From positions 1-10,819 of the forward strand of contig QZKU01000093.1 of assembly GCA_003598085.1 (NCBI GenBank): 10,819 nt of DNA, read 5' to 3'. The notes beneath the pieces were generated by a model. The model made no database searches. It was not told the DNA's origin and saw only the letters and a list, made by a program, of their open reading frames with translations. Position numbers and translations under genes: made by a program. Below, in pieces: positions 7,927-10,819 of the stretch. Position 1 is the stretch's first letter. Every line of letters begins with the position of its first letter. The DNA is from Candidatus Abyssobacteria bacterium SURF_5 (lineage in GTDB: Bacteria; Abyssobacteria; SURF-5).

Positions 7927-8217
7927 ATGATGGTCCTCATCACGTACGACGTGAACACGGAAACGGCCAAGAGCCGCAAAAGACTCAGGCGCGTCGCTAA
8001 ATTATGCGAGAACTACGGTCAGAGGGTTCAGAAGTCCGTCTTCGAATGCCTTGTCGATCCGGCGCAGTGGGCTTCTCTGCGCCAGCGGCTGATCGATGAG
8101 ATCAAGCTCGAAGAAGACAGCCTGCGCTTTTATTTCCTCGGAAAAAACTGGCAACCGCGCGTCGAACACGTCGGCCTCGAAACATCGTACGATCCGCAAG
8201 GGCCGCTCATTGTTTGA
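7927..8217 (+). CDS. cas2: Cas2, adaptation complex subunit, type I-C
   Basis: Cas2 forms the central dimer that bridges two Cas1 dimers and sets spacer length. The 96-residue protein has the ferredoxin-like Cas2 fold signature. It starts with VLITYDVNTE, where D8 is the conserved aspartate, followed by RRVAKLCENYGQRVQKSVFEC, a second strand with DSLRFYFLG and a C-terminal tail ending PLIV. Length and all motifs match the I-C family. Two consecutive ATG codons (7927 and 7930) are both possible starts. GGAG at 7913-7916, within the end of cas1, is the likely ribosome site. The gene begins six bases after the cas1 stop and is followed directly by the leader. Confidence 0.97.
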   Translation: MMVLITYDVNTETAKSRKRLRRVAKLCENYGQRVQKSVFECLVDPAQWASLRQRLIDEIKLEEDSLRFYFLGKNWQPRVEHVGLETSYDPQGPLIV

Positions 8218-8407
8218 TTTTCCGCCGCGCGAACCACAAGCACACAAACGGTTTCAGGGAGTTTCGCGAAAACTTATAAGTACGCATTAATTTTACGGTT
8301 TGCAGAGTGGTGGCGCTGAAGCAATAAGACGTTTTGGTAGAAACCCGCGAGGGTTCGCGAATGAATGGTTTGGAACCCCCGCGCCTCAATGTTTTTATTA
8401 TGTCACA
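8218..8407 (+). promoter_or_regulatory. CRISPR leader (array promoter and integration guide)
   Basis: This 190-bp non-coding stretch lies between cas2 and the first repeat, on the side expected for the leader given the repeat orientation (GAAAC end pointing rightward). It should hold the array promoter and the site read by Cas1-Cas2. The 8-bp palindrome TTCGCGAA occurs twice (8263-8270 and 8354-8361). CGCGAACC at 8228-8235 is the exact reverse complement of GGTTCGCG at 8352-8359. A small hairpin, AACCC-GCGA-GGGTT, lies at 8342-8355. The last bases before the first repeat are A/T rich (8388-8407). A weak promoter candidate is TTGCAG at 8300-8305 with CAATAA at 8322-8327, 16 bp apart; I give that pair little weight. 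Confidence 0.85.

Positions 8408-10819
<2,412 letters not shown>

Noticed and set aside
597-8217. An undescribed defence system in this window
   Set aside because: Every large gene matches a known type I-C Cas protein in the canonical order. No extra or fused gene is present between cas3 and the array.

Overview
The window holds one complete type I-C (Dvulg subtype) CRISPR-Cas locus, all on the + strand. The order is cas3 - cas5c - cas8c (with an internally initiated cas11c) - cas7c - cas4 - cas1 - cas2 - leader - CRISPR array. This is the canonical gene order for the subtype, and every gene looks intact. The host is a bacterium of middling to high GC content. The Cas5c, Cas8c and repeat sequences resemble those of proteobacterial and Desulfovibrio-like I-C systems, but I cannot name the organism from this sequence.

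Layout. Bases 1-596 carry no recognised gene. A long stop-free frame runs leftward off the window edge and may be the start of a small membrane protein. Between it and cas3 lies an 8-bp inverted repeat. Bases 597-6097 form the interference module: Cas3 nuclease-helicase, Cas5c, Cas8c and Cas7c. Gene starts overlap or closely follow the preceding stops, and cas5c, cas8c, cas7c and the internal cas11c all have strong Shine-Dalgarno (SD) sequences. Bases 6106-8217 form the adaptation module (Cas4, Cas1, Cas2). It is visibly richer in G+C, especially at third codon positions, than most of the interference genes. Bases 8218-8407 are the leader. Bases 8408-10819 are an array of 37 identical 32-bp repeats and 36 complete spacers of 32-36 bp; it continues past the right edge.

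How it works (family knowledge). The array is transcribed rightward from the leader. Cas5c cuts each repeat at the 3' base of its GC hairpin, leaving an 11-nt 5' handle on each crRNA. Cas5c, Cas8c, a Cas7c backbone and Cas11c assemble as Cascade, which recruits Cas3 to unwind and degrade target DNA. Cas1-Cas2, with Cas4 for PAM-dependent trimming, adds new spacers at the leader end.

I do not see an undescribed system. The points most worth a second look are the very clear internal Cas11c start, the substituted catalytic positions in Cas5c, the composition break between modules, palindromes in the leader, several spacers that look like phage or plasmid translation starts, and the unlisted open frame at the left edge.
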